Shown piece after piece: positions 1 to 7,276 of a DNA stretch of 34,392 nt (positions are counted from its first letter, which is position 1; each line of letters starts with the position of its first letter). Source of the stretch: Clostridium sp. (GTDB lineage: Bacteria > Bacillota > Clostridia > Clostridiales > Clostridiaceae); assembly GCF_018372875.1 (NCBI RefSeq), contig NZ_JAHAIF010000031.1, positions 1 through 34,392 of the forward strand, given 5' to 3'. The notes under the pieces are model-generated. The model made no database searches. It was not told where the DNA came from and saw only the letters and a program-made list of their open reading frames with translations. The position numbers were made by a program, and so were the translations under genes.

Positions 1-22
1 TAATGGATATTTATGTATATTG

Positions 23-50
23 GGAGATGCTTTTGCATCTCCTTTTATTT
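23..50 (+). terminator. Rho-independent terminator of a gene left of the window
   Basis: The 8-bp arms GGAGATGC (23-30) and GCATCTCC (35-42) enclose a TTTT loop and are followed by TTTTATTTTT. This is a classic intrinsic terminator reading rightward. It closes a plus-strand transcript that enters from outside the window; TAA at 1-3 could be that gene's stop, but this cannot be confirmed. Confidence 0.8.
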
Positions 51-103
51 TTATCTAGTTTTTATTACTATCTCTGCCTACTAAAATTATACTCTAACGT
101 GTA

Positions 104-131
104 ACATTAAACTAATAATATACATAGTATG
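104..131 (+). promoter_or_regulatory. Sigma-K/sigma-E-like sporulation promoter of the first Cys-rich gene
   Basis: AC (104-105), a 17-nt spacer and CATAGTATG (123-131) resemble the mother-cell sigma-K pattern AC-N16/17-CATANNNTA, with TG instead of TA at the end. CATAGTAT also partly fits the sigma-E -10. The inferred leader is about 35 nt. The next gene has the same geometry, which strengthens the call. No vegetative TTGACA/TATAAT pair is evident here. Confidence 0.45.
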
Positions 132-170
132 TACAAACAAAACCTTTAAAGAGAATTAGGAGGAGAACCA

Positions 171-470
171 ATGAGAGATTTATGTGAATGCAGTGGTTTT
201 GAGAAAAATTGCTGTTGTGAAAATAATAGTCAAGATCCTTGTTCAACCATAAAAAATATTCAAAACGATTTATGTGATATGAAAGCTAACCTAGCAGAAA
301 CAAAAGCTAACTTGCTCAACCTTGTTAGAATTATGTGCATTTGCAATGGATGCATTTGTGATGAAGAAAAAGAGTTATTATTAGCTATTGAAAGAGGAGT
401 GGATGCTGCAACTTCCACACTTTCTCAAACAAGAAATAATATCAACTCTTTAAACAATGATATTTGCTAA
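171..470 (+). CDS. Small cysteine-rich protein, putative spore-surface protein (paralogue 1)
   Basis: This 99-aa protein matches no family I can name. AGGAGG at 158-163 lies 7 nt before the ATG, so the start is secure. The N-terminus is dense in cysteine (CEC, CCC). A central helical block reads LCDMKANLAETKANLLNL and is followed by a CxCxxCxC cluster. The C-terminus is hydrophilic and ends in Cys. There is no signal peptide or membrane segment. The central block recurs in the next gene (LCDMRVTLAETKANLL...GCI..EK.LLL), so the two are tandem paralogues. High cysteine content and a sporulation-like promoter suggest a disulfide-crosslinked or metal-binding coat or exosporium protein. That role is inference from promoter and composition; the gene itself is near certain. 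Confidence 0.85.
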   Translation: MRDLCECSGFEKNCCCENNSQDPCSTIKNIQNDLCDMKANLAETKANLLNLVRIMCICNGCICDEEKELLLAIERGVDAATSTLSQTRNNINSLNNDIC

Positions 471-483
471 TTAAATAATTTAA

Positions 484-527
484 CTGATATATGTCAAAAT
501 TAATTTATTATTTTTGACATATATCAG
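484..527 (+). terminator. Long stem-loop after paralogue 1, without a T-tract
   Basis: CTGATATATGTCAAAA (484-499) pairs perfectly with TTTTGACATATATCAG (512-527) around a 12-nt loop. It starts 13 nt after the stop codon of the first Cys-rich gene. Neither strand has a run of T after the stem, so this may be a weak terminator, a processing site or an mRNA-stabilising structure. Confidence 0.5.
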
Positions 528-558
528 CACATTTACCTCTTTAATTACAAAAACGATA

Positions 559-586
559 ACCTTAACCCCCTATTATTCATACTATA
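559..586 (+). promoter_or_regulatory. Sigma-K-like promoter of the second Cys-rich gene
   Basis: AC (559-560), a 17-nt spacer and CATACTATA (578-586) match the sigma-K pattern AC-N16/17-CATANNNTA exactly. CATACTAT also matches 7 of 8 positions of a sigma-E -10 (CATACANT). The leader to the ATG is about 20 nt. The family assignment is from memory of B. subtilis consensus sequences. Confidence 0.55.
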
Positions 587-614
587 TATTGAATAATATT
601 AGGAGGTTATACCT

Positions 615-941
615 ATGGATAAAAATATGTTTGATTGTTGTACAAATTCTGATGAATTGTCTTCATTATTTGAACATCAAACTTGCCCTCAAAAACCTTG
701 TGTTGACCCAGTAACTAAAGAATTAAGTACTTTATCTGAAGAACTATGTGATATGAGAGTTACTTTAGCAGAAACAAAAGCTAATTTATTGTTTCTAACT
801 CAAGTTTTATGCAATTCAGGATGTATAAACGAAACTGAAAAGTTCCTTCTGTTATCTTTAGATAAACAAGTTAAAGGTCTAAACTGTCACGTAGCAGATT
901 CTCGTTGTGCAGTTGATCGTCTATATGATTTATTACACTAA
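615..941 (+). CDS. Small cysteine-rich protein, putative spore-surface protein (paralogue 2)
   Basis: This 108-aa protein is a paralogue of the preceding 99-aa protein. An AGGAGG-type site at 601-606 precedes ATG 615 by 8 nt. An N-terminal CC pair and a CPQKPC segment lead into the shared helical block (ELCDMRVTLAETKANLLFL), then a C...GC cluster and the shared EK.LLL segment. The tail is charged and carries two more Cys. There is no signal peptide or transmembrane helix. It has its own sigma-K-like promoter, so the pair is co-regulated rather than an operon. Function is not recognised; a mother-cell-expressed, crosslinked coat or exosporium component is the best inference. Confidence 0.85.
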   Translation: MDKNMFDCCTNSDELSSLFEHQTCPQKPCVDPVTKELSTLSEELCDMRVTLAETKANLLFLTQVLCNSGCINETEKFLLLSLDKQVKGLNCHVADSRCAVDRLYDLLH

Positions 942-965
942 TTTTTATTAGTAACTAATAAAAAT
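941..965 (+). repeat. AT-rich perfect palindrome overlapping the stop of paralogue 2
   Basis: ATTTTTATTAGT (941-952) is the exact reverse complement of ACTAATAAAAAT (954-965) with a 1-nt centre. It begins on the last base of the stop codon. It could be a terminator component or a protein-binding palindrome. Confidence 0.5.
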
Positions 966-974
966 TACTCTAAT

Positions 975-1031
975 GTTAAACTGACCTCCAATCATTAGAT
1001 TTTTCTTCTAACTTTTGGAGGTCAGTTTAAC
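975..1031. terminator. Hairpin between convergent genes
   Basis: GTTAAACTGACCTCCA (975-990) pairs perfectly with TGGAGGTCAGTTTAAC (1016-1031) across a 25-nt loop. It lies between the second Cys-rich gene (plus) and the 166-aa gene (minus), ending 4 nt from that gene's stop. It probably terminates both, although a clean T-tract is missing on either side. Confidence 0.6.
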
Positions 1032-1035
1032 GTTA

Positions 1036-1536
1036 TTAATGCCTATCAATATCTGCAAACCATTGGGCGACTATACACTTCATATGCTGTTCTTTTGATA
1101 GCTGTATAGCATATTCAACTGCATCATCTGCATTTTCAAACAGCTTCAACTGTAAATGACTACTATCATCCTGTATGGAATAGGTCTTCAGAGTGTTCGC
1201 TCCCCAGGATGGTATTTCATACTCTTGCTGTTGACTTGTCAGAATTGCATATTGAACACTTTTCAGTCTGCTAGCTCCAATTATATGTCCATCATTAAAA
1301 TTATCATTTGTAAAAATAACTTTTCCATCTTCTATAATCTCGTACCTTTTAAAAATACTTAAAACCCATCCCCCCAGAAAAAAACGGTTTCTTTCATCCA
1401 TCGGTGAACTTATATTTCCTATCTCTTCATAATTCCCCAAATATGAAAATATATTGCAGTATGCAAAATAATTATCTCCATCTGATGGATTAAACGGGCT
1501 ATTTTTCTTGTCTAGTGGATAGTTATGAAAATCCAT
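1036..1536 (-). CDS. Hypothetical protein, family not recognised
   Basis: This 166-aa soluble protein is one I do not recognise. The start is supported by AAGGGGG (minus strand) about 9 nt before ATG 1536. There is no signal peptide, transmembrane helix or clear catalytic motif. It is aromatic-rich in the first half (NYFAYCNIFSYLGNY, FFLGGWVLSIFKRYEI) and ends in an amphipathic helix (ADDAVEYAIQLSKEQH) before VAQWFADIDRH. The DAVEYA pattern near the C-terminus recalls small immunity-like or stress proteins, but this is too weak to assign. It stands alone, convergent with the Cys-rich pair, with a hairpin at its 3' end. No convincing promoter was found upstream. Confidence 0.7.
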   Translation of the reverse strand: MDFHNYPLDKKNSPFNPSDGDNYFAYCNIFSYLGNYEEIGNISSPMDERNRFFLGGWVLSIFKRYEIIEDGKVIFTNDNFNDGHIIGASRLKSVQYAILTSQQQEYEIPSWGANTLKTYSIQDDSSHLQLKLFENADDAVEYAIQLSKEQHMKCIVAQWFADIDRH

Positions 1537-1800
1537 TTTCTTTCCCCCTTCAACTCCTAATTTATCCTTTAATTTTAAATTTTTATCTTATTTAGATATC
1601 TATTTCTATACTAAACAACCTTTCTTTAATTGTCTTTTTGTCTGGTATCGGATTTTATTCTAACAGTTGTAACGAATAATCATAAAATTATTATCCTTGA
1701 TTTATAACAAATTAAAATTTTATACTTTTCTATGTACCTACATTTCCATGTTGAAACTTTTATACACTTTCATATTACCATTTAAACTCAACAATAAAAA
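1537..1800. other. Non-coding AT-rich gap
   Basis: I see no gene here. It should hold the promoter of the 166-aa gene, but no -35/-10 pair stands out. It carries one copy of the recurring TATAYTTTYCTA motif (1721-1736). Confidence 0.5.
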
Positions 1801-1827
1801 GAGGTTAAACCATCACGATTTAACCTC
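1801..1827 (-). terminator. Intrinsic terminator downstream of the rlmD region
   Basis: GAGGTTAAA (1801-1809) pairs with TTTAACCTC (1819-1827). Read leftward, the stem is followed by CTTTTTATT, so it is a minus-strand terminator. It overlaps the last codons of the decayed gene and probably now ends the rlmD transcript. Confidence 0.75.
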
Positions 1828-2008
1828 AATTCGCTTATTCACTATTTCATCAATCTATTCTTTTCACAACTTCATTGTAACCAAGAATTAAATATACGTG
1901 GAGTTTATTGCCTCCAACTAAAACATCTAAAAATGCTTCAATGCATTACAAATCTCTTCGTTCTTTGGCATACCTTGCATGGAACGTGCTATATACTTCT
2001 CTTCGTCC
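1813..2008 (-). pseudogene. Frameshifted remnant of an unidentified gene after rlmD
   Basis: Directly after the rlmD stop, the minus strand carries three successive protein-like frames: DEEKYIARSMQGMPKNEE..ICNAL (about 2008-1928), then IEAFLDVLVGGNKLHVYLIL followed by GYNEVVKRID (about 1945-1850), then IDEIVNKRIEVKS ending at TGA 1813-1815. Each looks like coding sequence and each is broken by a stop or a shift of frame. Base composition here is richer in GC than the gap to the left. A terminator overlaps the end, as expected for a former last gene. The 5' end is missing, apparently removed or overwritten at the rlmD 3' end. I do not recognise the family. Confidence 0.55.
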
Positions 2009-3379
2009 TTAACAGTCCTTGACAAGTAAAGCTACGTTCTCAATATGAGCTGTTTGTGGGAACATATCTACAGGCTGTACTTTAATAGCCTTATACCCTT
2101 GTTCCTCTAATATCTTTAAATCCCTTCCTAGAGTGCTTGGATCACAAGATACATAAACAACCCTCTCTGGTCTAGTCTTACCAATAGCCTCTAATAACTT
2201 TATATCGCATCCCTTTCTTGGGGGATCAACAACTATTACATCAGCTTTAATTCCCTTACTAATTAAATCAGGAATAACTTCTTCTGATTTTCCTACAAAA
2301 AATTCTGCATTTTCTACATTGTTTAACTTCGCATTTTCTTTTGCATTAATTATAGCTGGATCTATTATTTCTACCCCATAAACCTTTTTTGCTTTTTGTG
2401 ATAAAAACAAAGTTATCGTCCCTGTACCGCAATATGCATCAAATACAACTTCTTCACCACTTAAATTTGCAAATTCAAGAGTTTTATTATATAACACTTC
2501 AGTTTGTATTGGATTAACCTGAAAGAATGATAATGGAGATATATTAAATTTAAAATCTCCTATATAATCCTGAATTGTATCTGAACCATATAAAGTTATA
2601 CACTCTGAACCTAATATTACATTTGTATTTTTGCTATTTATATTTAAAACAATACTTTTTATTTCTTTAATATTATCAATAATTAACTTCTTAAATTCAT
2701 CTATATAAGGAATATCTTTTGTGGTAGCTACCAAAACAACCATAACCTCTTTAGTTTTGAAGCCTCTTCTAATCATGATATGTCTTAATATACCTTTGGG
2801 ATTAAATTCTCCATCTATTGTAGCGGGTTCTAAATTATATTTTTTAATCCATTCCTTTGTTAATACTGCTACTTTATCAGCTATCTTATCTTGTATTAAA
2901 CATGTATCTATATCTATAATATTATGGCTTCTTGAAGCATAAAATCCTATAGCAATTTCCCCATTTACTTTACCAATGGGCAATTGAACCTTATTTCTAT
3001 ATCTATATGGATTAATATCCATTCCCAAAGGATAACTTACTAACTTTTCTGATAAGCCACCAATTTTACTTATACAATCTTTAACTCTTTCCCATTTAAA
3101 ATCTAATTGTTTTTTATAACTCATATGCTGTATAGAACATCCACCACATCGTTTGTAATATGTACATTTCTCCACTTCTCTATCCACTGATGGTGTTATT
3201 ATCTCTTCCACTTTTCCATAAGCATAACTTTTTTTAACTTTAATTATCTTAACTCTAACTTTTTCTCCAGTAAGTGCTCCTGATATAAATATTGGATAAC
3301 TATCTATCTTTGCTATCCCTTCTCCTTCATATCCTTGAGCTACTATATCTAAAATATATTCCTTATTTTTTTCAACCAC
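2009..3379 (-). CDS. rlmD: 23S rRNA (uracil(1939)-C(5))-methyltransferase RlmD
   Basis: This SAM-dependent enzyme of the TrmA/RumA family makes 5-methyluridine in 23S rRNA. An N-terminal TRAM domain (about 1-65) is followed by an iron-sulfur cluster motif CX5CX2C (C72, C78, C81) with the fourth ligand C160. The SAM motif DAYCGTGT is at about 314-321, DPPRKG at 385-390, and the catalytic Cys is in YVSCDP (C412). The start is set at GTG 3379 (456 aa): AAAGGTGA lies 5 nt upstream, and an upstream TTG (3409) would sit at the predicted transcription start. Clostridia often carry several TrmA-family paralogues (RlmD or RlmCD type), so the exact uridine target is inference. Confidence 0.9.
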   Translation of the reverse strand: MVEKNKEYILDIVAQGYEGEGIAKIDSYPIFISGALTGEKVRVKIIKVKKSYAYGKVEEIITPSVDREVEKCTYYKRCGGCSIQHMSYKKQLDFKWERVKDCISKIGGLSEKLVSYPLGMDINPYRYRNKVQLPIGKVNGEIAIGFYASRSHNIIDIDTCLIQDKIADKVAVLTKEWIKKYNLEPATIDGEFNPKGILRHIMIRRGFKTKEVMVVLVATTKDIPYIDEFKKLIIDNIKEIKSIVLNINSKNTNVILGSECITLYGSDTIQDYIGDFKFNISPLSFFQVNPIQTEVLYNKTLEFANLSGEEVVFDAYCGTGTITLFLSQKAKKVYGVEIIDPAIINAKENAKLNNVENAEFFVGKSEEVIPDLISKGIKADVIVVDPPRKGCDIKLLEAIGKTRPERVVYVSCDPSTLGRDLKILEEQGYKAIKVQPVDMFPQTAHIENVALLVKDC

Positions 3380-3412
3380 AAAAATCACCTTTCGTTTACC
3401 TAATTCCAATAA

Positions 3413-3421
3413 ATTATATCA
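3413..3421 (-). promoter_or_regulatory. Extended -10 promoter of rlmD
   Basis: Minus strand reads TGATATAAT: TATAAT at 3418-3413 preceded by TG one base away. No good -35 is present. The predicted start near 3406 leaves a 27-nt leader to GTG 3379. Confidence 0.5.
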
Positions 3422-3445
3422 CATAATAATAGCTCAAGTCCTTTA

Positions 3446-3808
3446 TTATTCAACAAATGTTTCACATAATGTATCTCTTGGTTCCGAAGCTCTGTCTCCT
3501 CTTATTGCTATATCTAAAGCTTCACACCTTCCATTTCCATTATAAAAACAACGAATAGCATGACACCCTATATTAGGATTCATTTTTATCTCATCCTTTG
3601 AAGAAAAAATTTGCATAATCTCTCCCATATAATTGGTATTAGTAAATGCTGCGGTAAATTGTTCACTTACTGAATTTTCTCTAAAGCTACTACAAAATGT
3701 TTCTAAGCTAGTGTTTGCATTAGTTCCTTCTATTAGAATACTTTCTGCTTCACACAAACCTCCTTCATTATGAACACAAGTCCTAGCTGTACAACTTAAT
3801 CTTGTCAT
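3446..3808 (-). CDS. DUF1540 domain protein with two Cys-rich repeats
   Basis: This 120-aa protein has two DUF1540 modules of the form CxxxxCxxNxxGxCxAxxIxIxGxxA...TxCxxF. The first is at about 5-44 (CTARTCVHNEGGLCEAESIL) and the second at about 82-118 (CHAIRCFYNGNGRCEALDIA). Each has four Cys, probably a small metal-binding fold. The start is ATG 3808, with GAGGAG 6 nt upstream; a TTG further up lacks a site. The biochemical role of DUF1540 is unknown. A CATACTAT -10 element upstream and the nearby Cys-rich pair suggest sporulation-time expression. It is monocistronic or reads into rlmD. Confidence 0.85.
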   Translation of the reverse strand: MTRLSCTARTCVHNEGGLCEAESILIEGTNANTSLETFCSSFRENSVSEQFTAAFTNTNYMGEIMQIFSSKDEIKMNPNIGCHAIRCFYNGNGRCEALDIAIRGDRASEPRDTLCETFVE

Positions 3809-3851
3809 AATAATCTCCTCCAAATAAAATAAATTTCATTTATGCTATAGA

Positions 3852-3880
3852 ATAGTATGCACTTTTATATAAGAATTTAT
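3852..3880 (-). promoter_or_regulatory. Sigma-E-like promoter of the DUF1540 gene
   Basis: On the minus strand ATA (3880-3878), an 18-nt spacer and CATACTAT (3859-3852) resemble the early mother-cell sigma-E promoter ATA-N16/18-CATACANT. The leader is about 37 nt. It shares CATACTAT with the second Cys-rich gene. Confidence 0.4.
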
Positions 3881-3883
3881 TTA

Positions 3884-4064
3884 TCCCATCATCTTTACTA
3901 TGCATATTTATTTCTTTATATATTTATATATTGGGGTACTAATATTTTATCAGGTAAATAAATCTATTCAACGCCGCATTTTTACTATAACTTCTTAAGT
4001 TCTTAAGTTCTTAAGAACTTATATTTTTGCATATAAAATTTAATTTAGAATTTAAAATTTCCAA
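3884..4064. other. Non-coding gap with an 8-bp tandem repeat
   Basis: I see no gene. TTCTTAAG is repeated three times in tandem at 3992-4015 and the last copy runs into AACTT, giving the palindrome AAGTTCTTAAGAACTT (4005-4020). The rest is AT-rich and unassigned. Confidence 0.5.
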
Positions 4065-4379
4065 TTATGATACATCCTTTTTAGCTTTAATAAAAATATA
4101 TAAACTCATAACAGAAATATACTTTAGATAAAGCTATTGAATCTAATTCTGCTGCCAAGCTAATATTTCATAATTGTCATGGATTTCAATACAAAAAGAT
4201 TGTCTCCTCCAAAAAACAAAAGGTATATCTCCTCTTAAATATAGGATCCACACCTTATCACAATAATTTTATATTATTTACTCTTCCTACTTTAAAGCTA
4301 ACATTTTTTCATATATCTTTTCTGCTTATTCTATGGTTAAAATATTACAGTCTTTTTTGTATTGATTATAAGTATACAT
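4065..4379 (-). pseudogene. Nonsense-riddled gene fossil, family not recognised
   Basis: From ATG 4379 to TAA 4065-4067 a single frame of 104 codons reads like protein (MYTYNQYKKDCNILTIE, AEKIYEKMLALK, CDKVWILYLRGDIPFVFWRR, FCIEIHDNYEILAWQQN). It is interrupted by six in-frame TAA/TAG codons and no frameshift is needed. Four Trp and several Arg in so AT-rich a region are unlikely for random sequence. GGGAGG lies 12 nt upstream, too far for a strong site. The conserved-looking core is VWILYLRGDIPFVFWRR. I cannot name the parent family. Confidence 0.5.
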
Positions 4380-4530
4380 TATGCTGGACAACCTCCCGAA
4401 AATATTAATATTTCTTTATACTTTTATTAAAGCACTAATATAAAAATATTTAACTATTACCAAGTTATATGAAAATGTAATAATACCTTTGATTTATAGC
4501 TAATTGAAATTTTATATTTTCCTAGATAGT

Positions 4531-4552
4531 AAAAAAGCACCCTTGCGGGTGC
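4531..4552 (-). terminator. Second intrinsic terminator beyond pyk
   Basis: GCACCC (4537-4542) and GGGTGC (4547-4552) enclose TTGC. Read leftward the stem is followed by TTTTTTACT. It lies about 130 nt beyond the pyk terminator, so it is either a back-up or the end of a short separate transcript. Confidence 0.75.
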
Positions 4553-4682
4553 AAATACAGAATCAGTTGCCATTTAATTCCATATCTCAATTATGCCTAA
4601 CTTTATCTGATATTATACATTATATCCTAATATATGGATGTCTATTTGTAAACTTTTCGTTAACTTTAAGTAATTGATTTAA

Positions 4683-4717
4683 AAAATAGAGCATTGATAA
4701 TTTCAATGCTCTATTTT
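4683..4717 (-). terminator. Intrinsic terminator of the pfkA-pyk operon
   Basis: AAAATAGAGCATTGA (4683-4697) pairs with TCAATGCTCTATTTT (4703-4717) around a 5-nt loop. On the minus strand the stem ends in TTTTTT. It begins 6 nt after the pyk stop. Confidence 0.9.
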
Positions 4718-4722
4718 ATGTA

Positions 4723-6141
4723 TTATTCTACTACGCTTATCTTCATTAAGTTAGTAGCTCCAACCTTATCAACTGGAACTCCAGCAGCTATAACTACTGT
4801 TTCACCCTTATTAACGAATCCATTCTTTTCAGCTATTTCAACTGACTTATCCATCATTTCATCTGTAGATTCTACTCTATCAGCAACTATTGGATATACA
4901 CCCCATGAGAATGCTAATGACTTAGCAACTTTTTCACATGGTGTTACAGCAATGATTGGACATTCTGGTCTGCATTGAGAAATTCTTCTAGCAGTTGCAC
5001 CACTTTGAGTTGAAGAAATTATAGCTGATGCTTGTAATTCATTTGCAGCATTACATGCAGCTCTTGAAATAACTCCTCCGATAGCTGGGATATGTTTCTT
5101 AGCTTTTGATACAGCTATTTCATAATCTAATTGCTTTTCTGTTTCTGTAGCAATTCTAGACATTGTTTGAACAGCTTCTACTGGGTAAGTACCGTTAGCA
5201 CTTTCTCCTGATAACATTATAGCATCTGTACCATCTAAAATAGCATTAGCTACGTCTGAAACTTCTGCTCTTGTTGGTCTTGGGTTTCTAATCATTGAAT
5301 CAAGCATTTGAGTTGCAGTTATAACTGGCTTACCTACTGCATTACACTTTTCAATAATCATCTTTTGAACTGCAGGTACTTTTTCTATTGGAATTTCAAC
5401 ACCTAGATCTCCTCTAGCAACCATTATTGCATCAGAAACTTCTAAGATTGAATCAATGTTATCTACACCTTCTTGGTTTTCGATCTTTGAACAGATCATG
5501 ATGTGTTCTCCACCGTTTTTGTTTAATAATTCTCTTATAGCAACAACGTCAGCAGCTTTTCTGATGAAAGATGCAGCAATCATTGTTACTCCAATTTCAC
5601 AACCAAACTTTAAGTCTGCTTCATCTTTAGCTGTTAAAGCTGGTAATTTAATTGATACTCCAGGAACATTAACTCCCTTATGAGTTCCAACTAATCCAGT
5701 ATTATTAACAACACAGTGAACCTTATTTCCTTCTACAGACTTAACAGTTAATCCAACTAAACCATCATCTATAAGAATAGTGTCTCCTGCTTTAACATCG
5801 TTAGCTAATCCTGCATAAGTTACTGAGCACTTTGTTGTATCTCCGATAACTTCTTCACCTGCATATATAGTAAAGTCTGTACCTAATTGTAATTCAACTT
5901 TATTTGGTTCAAACTTACCTGTTCTTATTTCAGGTCCTTTTGTATCTAAAATAATAGCAATTTCCTTATTATACTTCTTAGCTAATTCTTTAACTTTGTT
6001 AATTCTACCAGCATGTTCTTCATGATCTCCATGTGAGAAGTTGTGTCTTGAAGCATTCATACCTGCTTCTATAATCTTTGATAATACCTCTTCGTTTTCA
6101 CTAGCTGGTCCTATAGTACATACCATTTTAGTTTTTCTCAT
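4723..6141 (-). CDS. pyk: Pyruvate kinase
   Basis: It converts phosphoenolpyruvate and ADP to pyruvate and ATP, the last step of glycolysis, as a cytosolic homotetramer. At 472 aa it is the standard length and lacks the extra C-terminal PEP-utiliser domain of Bacillus Pyk. Visible motifs are the substrate-binding RHNFSHG near residue 31, the signature ICSKIENQEGV with the catalytic Lys, the MVARGDLGVEIP loop and ITATQMLDSM. The C-terminal allosteric domain is present. A GAGGAGTG-type site precedes ATG 6141. It is 65 nt downstream of pfkA with no terminator between, so the two form an operon and share its terminator. Confidence 0.98.
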   Translation of the reverse strand: MRKTKMVCTIGPASENEEVLSKIIEAGMNASRHNFSHGDHEEHAGRINKVKELAKKYNKEIAIILDTKGPEIRTGKFEPNKVELQLGTDFTIYAGEEVIGDTTKCSVTYAGLANDVKAGDTILIDDGLVGLTVKSVEGNKVHCVVNNTGLVGTHKGVNVPGVSIKLPALTAKDEADLKFGCEIGVTMIAASFIRKAADVVAIRELLNKNGGEHIMICSKIENQEGVDNIDSILEVSDAIMVARGDLGVEIPIEKVPAVQKMIIEKCNAVGKPVITATQMLDSMIRNPRPTRAEVSDVANAILDGTDAIMLSGESANGTYPVEAVQTMSRIATETEKQLDYEIAVSKAKKHIPAIGGVISRAACNAANELQASAIISSTQSGATARRISQCRPECPIIAVTPCEKVAKSLAFSWGVYPIVADRVESTDEMMDKSVEIAEKNGFVNKGETVVIAAGVPVDKVGATNLMKISVVE

Positions 6142-6206
6142 GTAAATAACACTCCTCTTTAATATTTTTTTCCTCTATTAATATTAAAATATAAAATATT
6201 AACTAA

Positions 6207-7166
6207 TTATTTTGATAAGACTTCTGCAATATTATATAACTTTTCGTCAAATTTTCTTTCTATAGCTAATGCTTCGTCTATATCGTCATCAATTATTTGA
6301 TTATTTCTTATACCAATAACTCTTGAAGTCTTTCCTTCCATAAGTACCTCTACAGCTTTCGCACCCATCTTTGATGCTAAAACTCTATCATAAGCACTTG
6401 GGCTTCCACCTCTTTGAATATGTCCTAAAATAGTAGCTCTTGTTTCTATTCCAGTAACATCTTCTACTTCTTTTGCTAATTCAAAAGCTCCACCTATTCC
6501 TTCTGCTAAAAGTACTAAGTTGTGCATTTTTCCATTAGCTTTTCCTTCAAGAATTGTTTTGCATAATTCATTTTTATCGAAATCTTTTTCTGGAACAATT
6601 ATAGCTTCTGCTCCTCCTGCAAGTCCTGCATATAATGCAAGATCTCCACAATGTCTTCCCATTACTTCTACTATTGAAACTCTTTCATGAGAAGTGGATG
6701 TATCTCTTATTTTATTTATTGCGTCTAATACTGTGTTTAATGCTGTGTCAAATCCTATTGTATAATCTGTGTAAGCTAAATCGTTGTCTATTGTTCCTGG
6801 TAATCCTACTGTTTTTACTCCTAATTTAGATAAAAGCTTGGCTCCTGTGAAAGATCCATCTCCTCCAATTACCACCAAAGCATCCACTCCATAAGCTTGC
6901 AGTATCTTAACAGCTTTTTTTCTAACCTCTTCTTGTTTGAACTCTGTGCATCTTGCTGTTCTAAGGATTGTACCACCTCTTTGGATTATATCTGATACAG
7001 AGGTTCTATTCATGTTGAACAACTCACCATTTATTAATCCTGCATATCCTCTTTGAACTCCCATTACTTCTAATCCGTTAGCTAACGCTGTTCTTACTAC
7101 GGCTCTTATAGCAGCATTCATGCCTGGTGCATCGCCACCACTTGTTAAAATAGCTATCTTCTTCAT
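6207..7166 (-). CDS. pfkA: ATP-dependent 6-phosphofructokinase
   Basis: It phosphorylates fructose 6-phosphate to the 1,6-bisphosphate, the committed step of glycolysis. At 319 aa it has the usual bacterial PfkA length. The ATP-binding GGDGSFTGA, the catalytic [12 protein letters not shown], the fructose-phosphate loop [11 protein letters not shown] and [16 protein letters not shown] are all intact. AAGGAGG lies upstream of ATG 7166. It is first in the pfkA-pyk operon, with a TTGATA-N17-TACAAT promoter and a leader that contains a 6-bp hairpin. Position next to dnaE matches the order in many Firmicutes. Confidence 0.98.
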   Translation of the reverse strand: MKKIAILTSGGDAPGMNAAIRAVVRTALANGLEVMGVQRGYAGLINGELFNMNRTSVSDIIQRGGTILRTARCTEFKQEEVRKKAVKILQAYGVDALVVIGGDGSFTGAKLLSKLGVKTVGLPGTIDNDLAYTDYTIGFDTALNTVLDAINKIRDTSTSHERVSIVEVMGRHCGDLALYAGLAGGAEAIIVPEKDFDKNELCKTILEGKANGKMHNLVLLAEGIGGAFELAKEVEDVTGIETRATILGHIQRGGSPSAYDRVLASKMGAKAVEVLMEGKTSRVIGIRNNQIIDDDIDEALAIERKFDEKLYNIAEVLSK

Positions 7167-7190
7167 ATTTGTTCCTCCTTACACACCACC

Positions 7191-7207
7191 GGGACTGCTT
7201 AAGTCCC
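7191..7207 (-). promoter_or_regulatory. Short hairpin in the pfkA leader
   Basis: GGGACT (7191-7196) and AGTCCC (7202-7207) form a 6-bp stem with a 5-nt loop, ending about 16 nt before AAGGAGG. It could modulate translation or stabilise the transcript. No known riboswitch class is recognised. Confidence 0.4.
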
Positions 7208-7247
7208 ACACATACTAAATTTAACCACATATTAATGACCGTATTTA

Positions 7248-7276
7248 ATTGTACAAAAGTTTTGTCTTTTTATCAA
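7248..7276 (-). promoter_or_regulatory. Sigma-A promoter of pfkA-pyk
   Basis: On the minus strand TTGATA (7276-7271), a 17-nt spacer and TACAAT (7253-7248) give a good vegetative promoter. The inferred start is near 7241, leaving a leader of about 75 nt. Confidence 0.7.

Noticed and set aside
514..714. 66-aa plus-strand frame overlapping the second Cys-rich gene
   Set aside because: It lies in another frame, has no ribosome site and runs through the promoter; the overlapping 108-aa frame has AGGAGG and a paralogue.
1697..1891. 64-aa plus-strand frame
   Set aside because: No ribosome site; it runs through the terminator and antisense to the decayed gene.
3992..4015. CRISPR-like short repeats
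   Set aside because: Only three 8-bp units without spacers.
4694..4978. 94-aa plus-strand frame across the pyk 3' end
   Set aside because: It is antisense to intact pyk and contains its terminator; no ribosome site.
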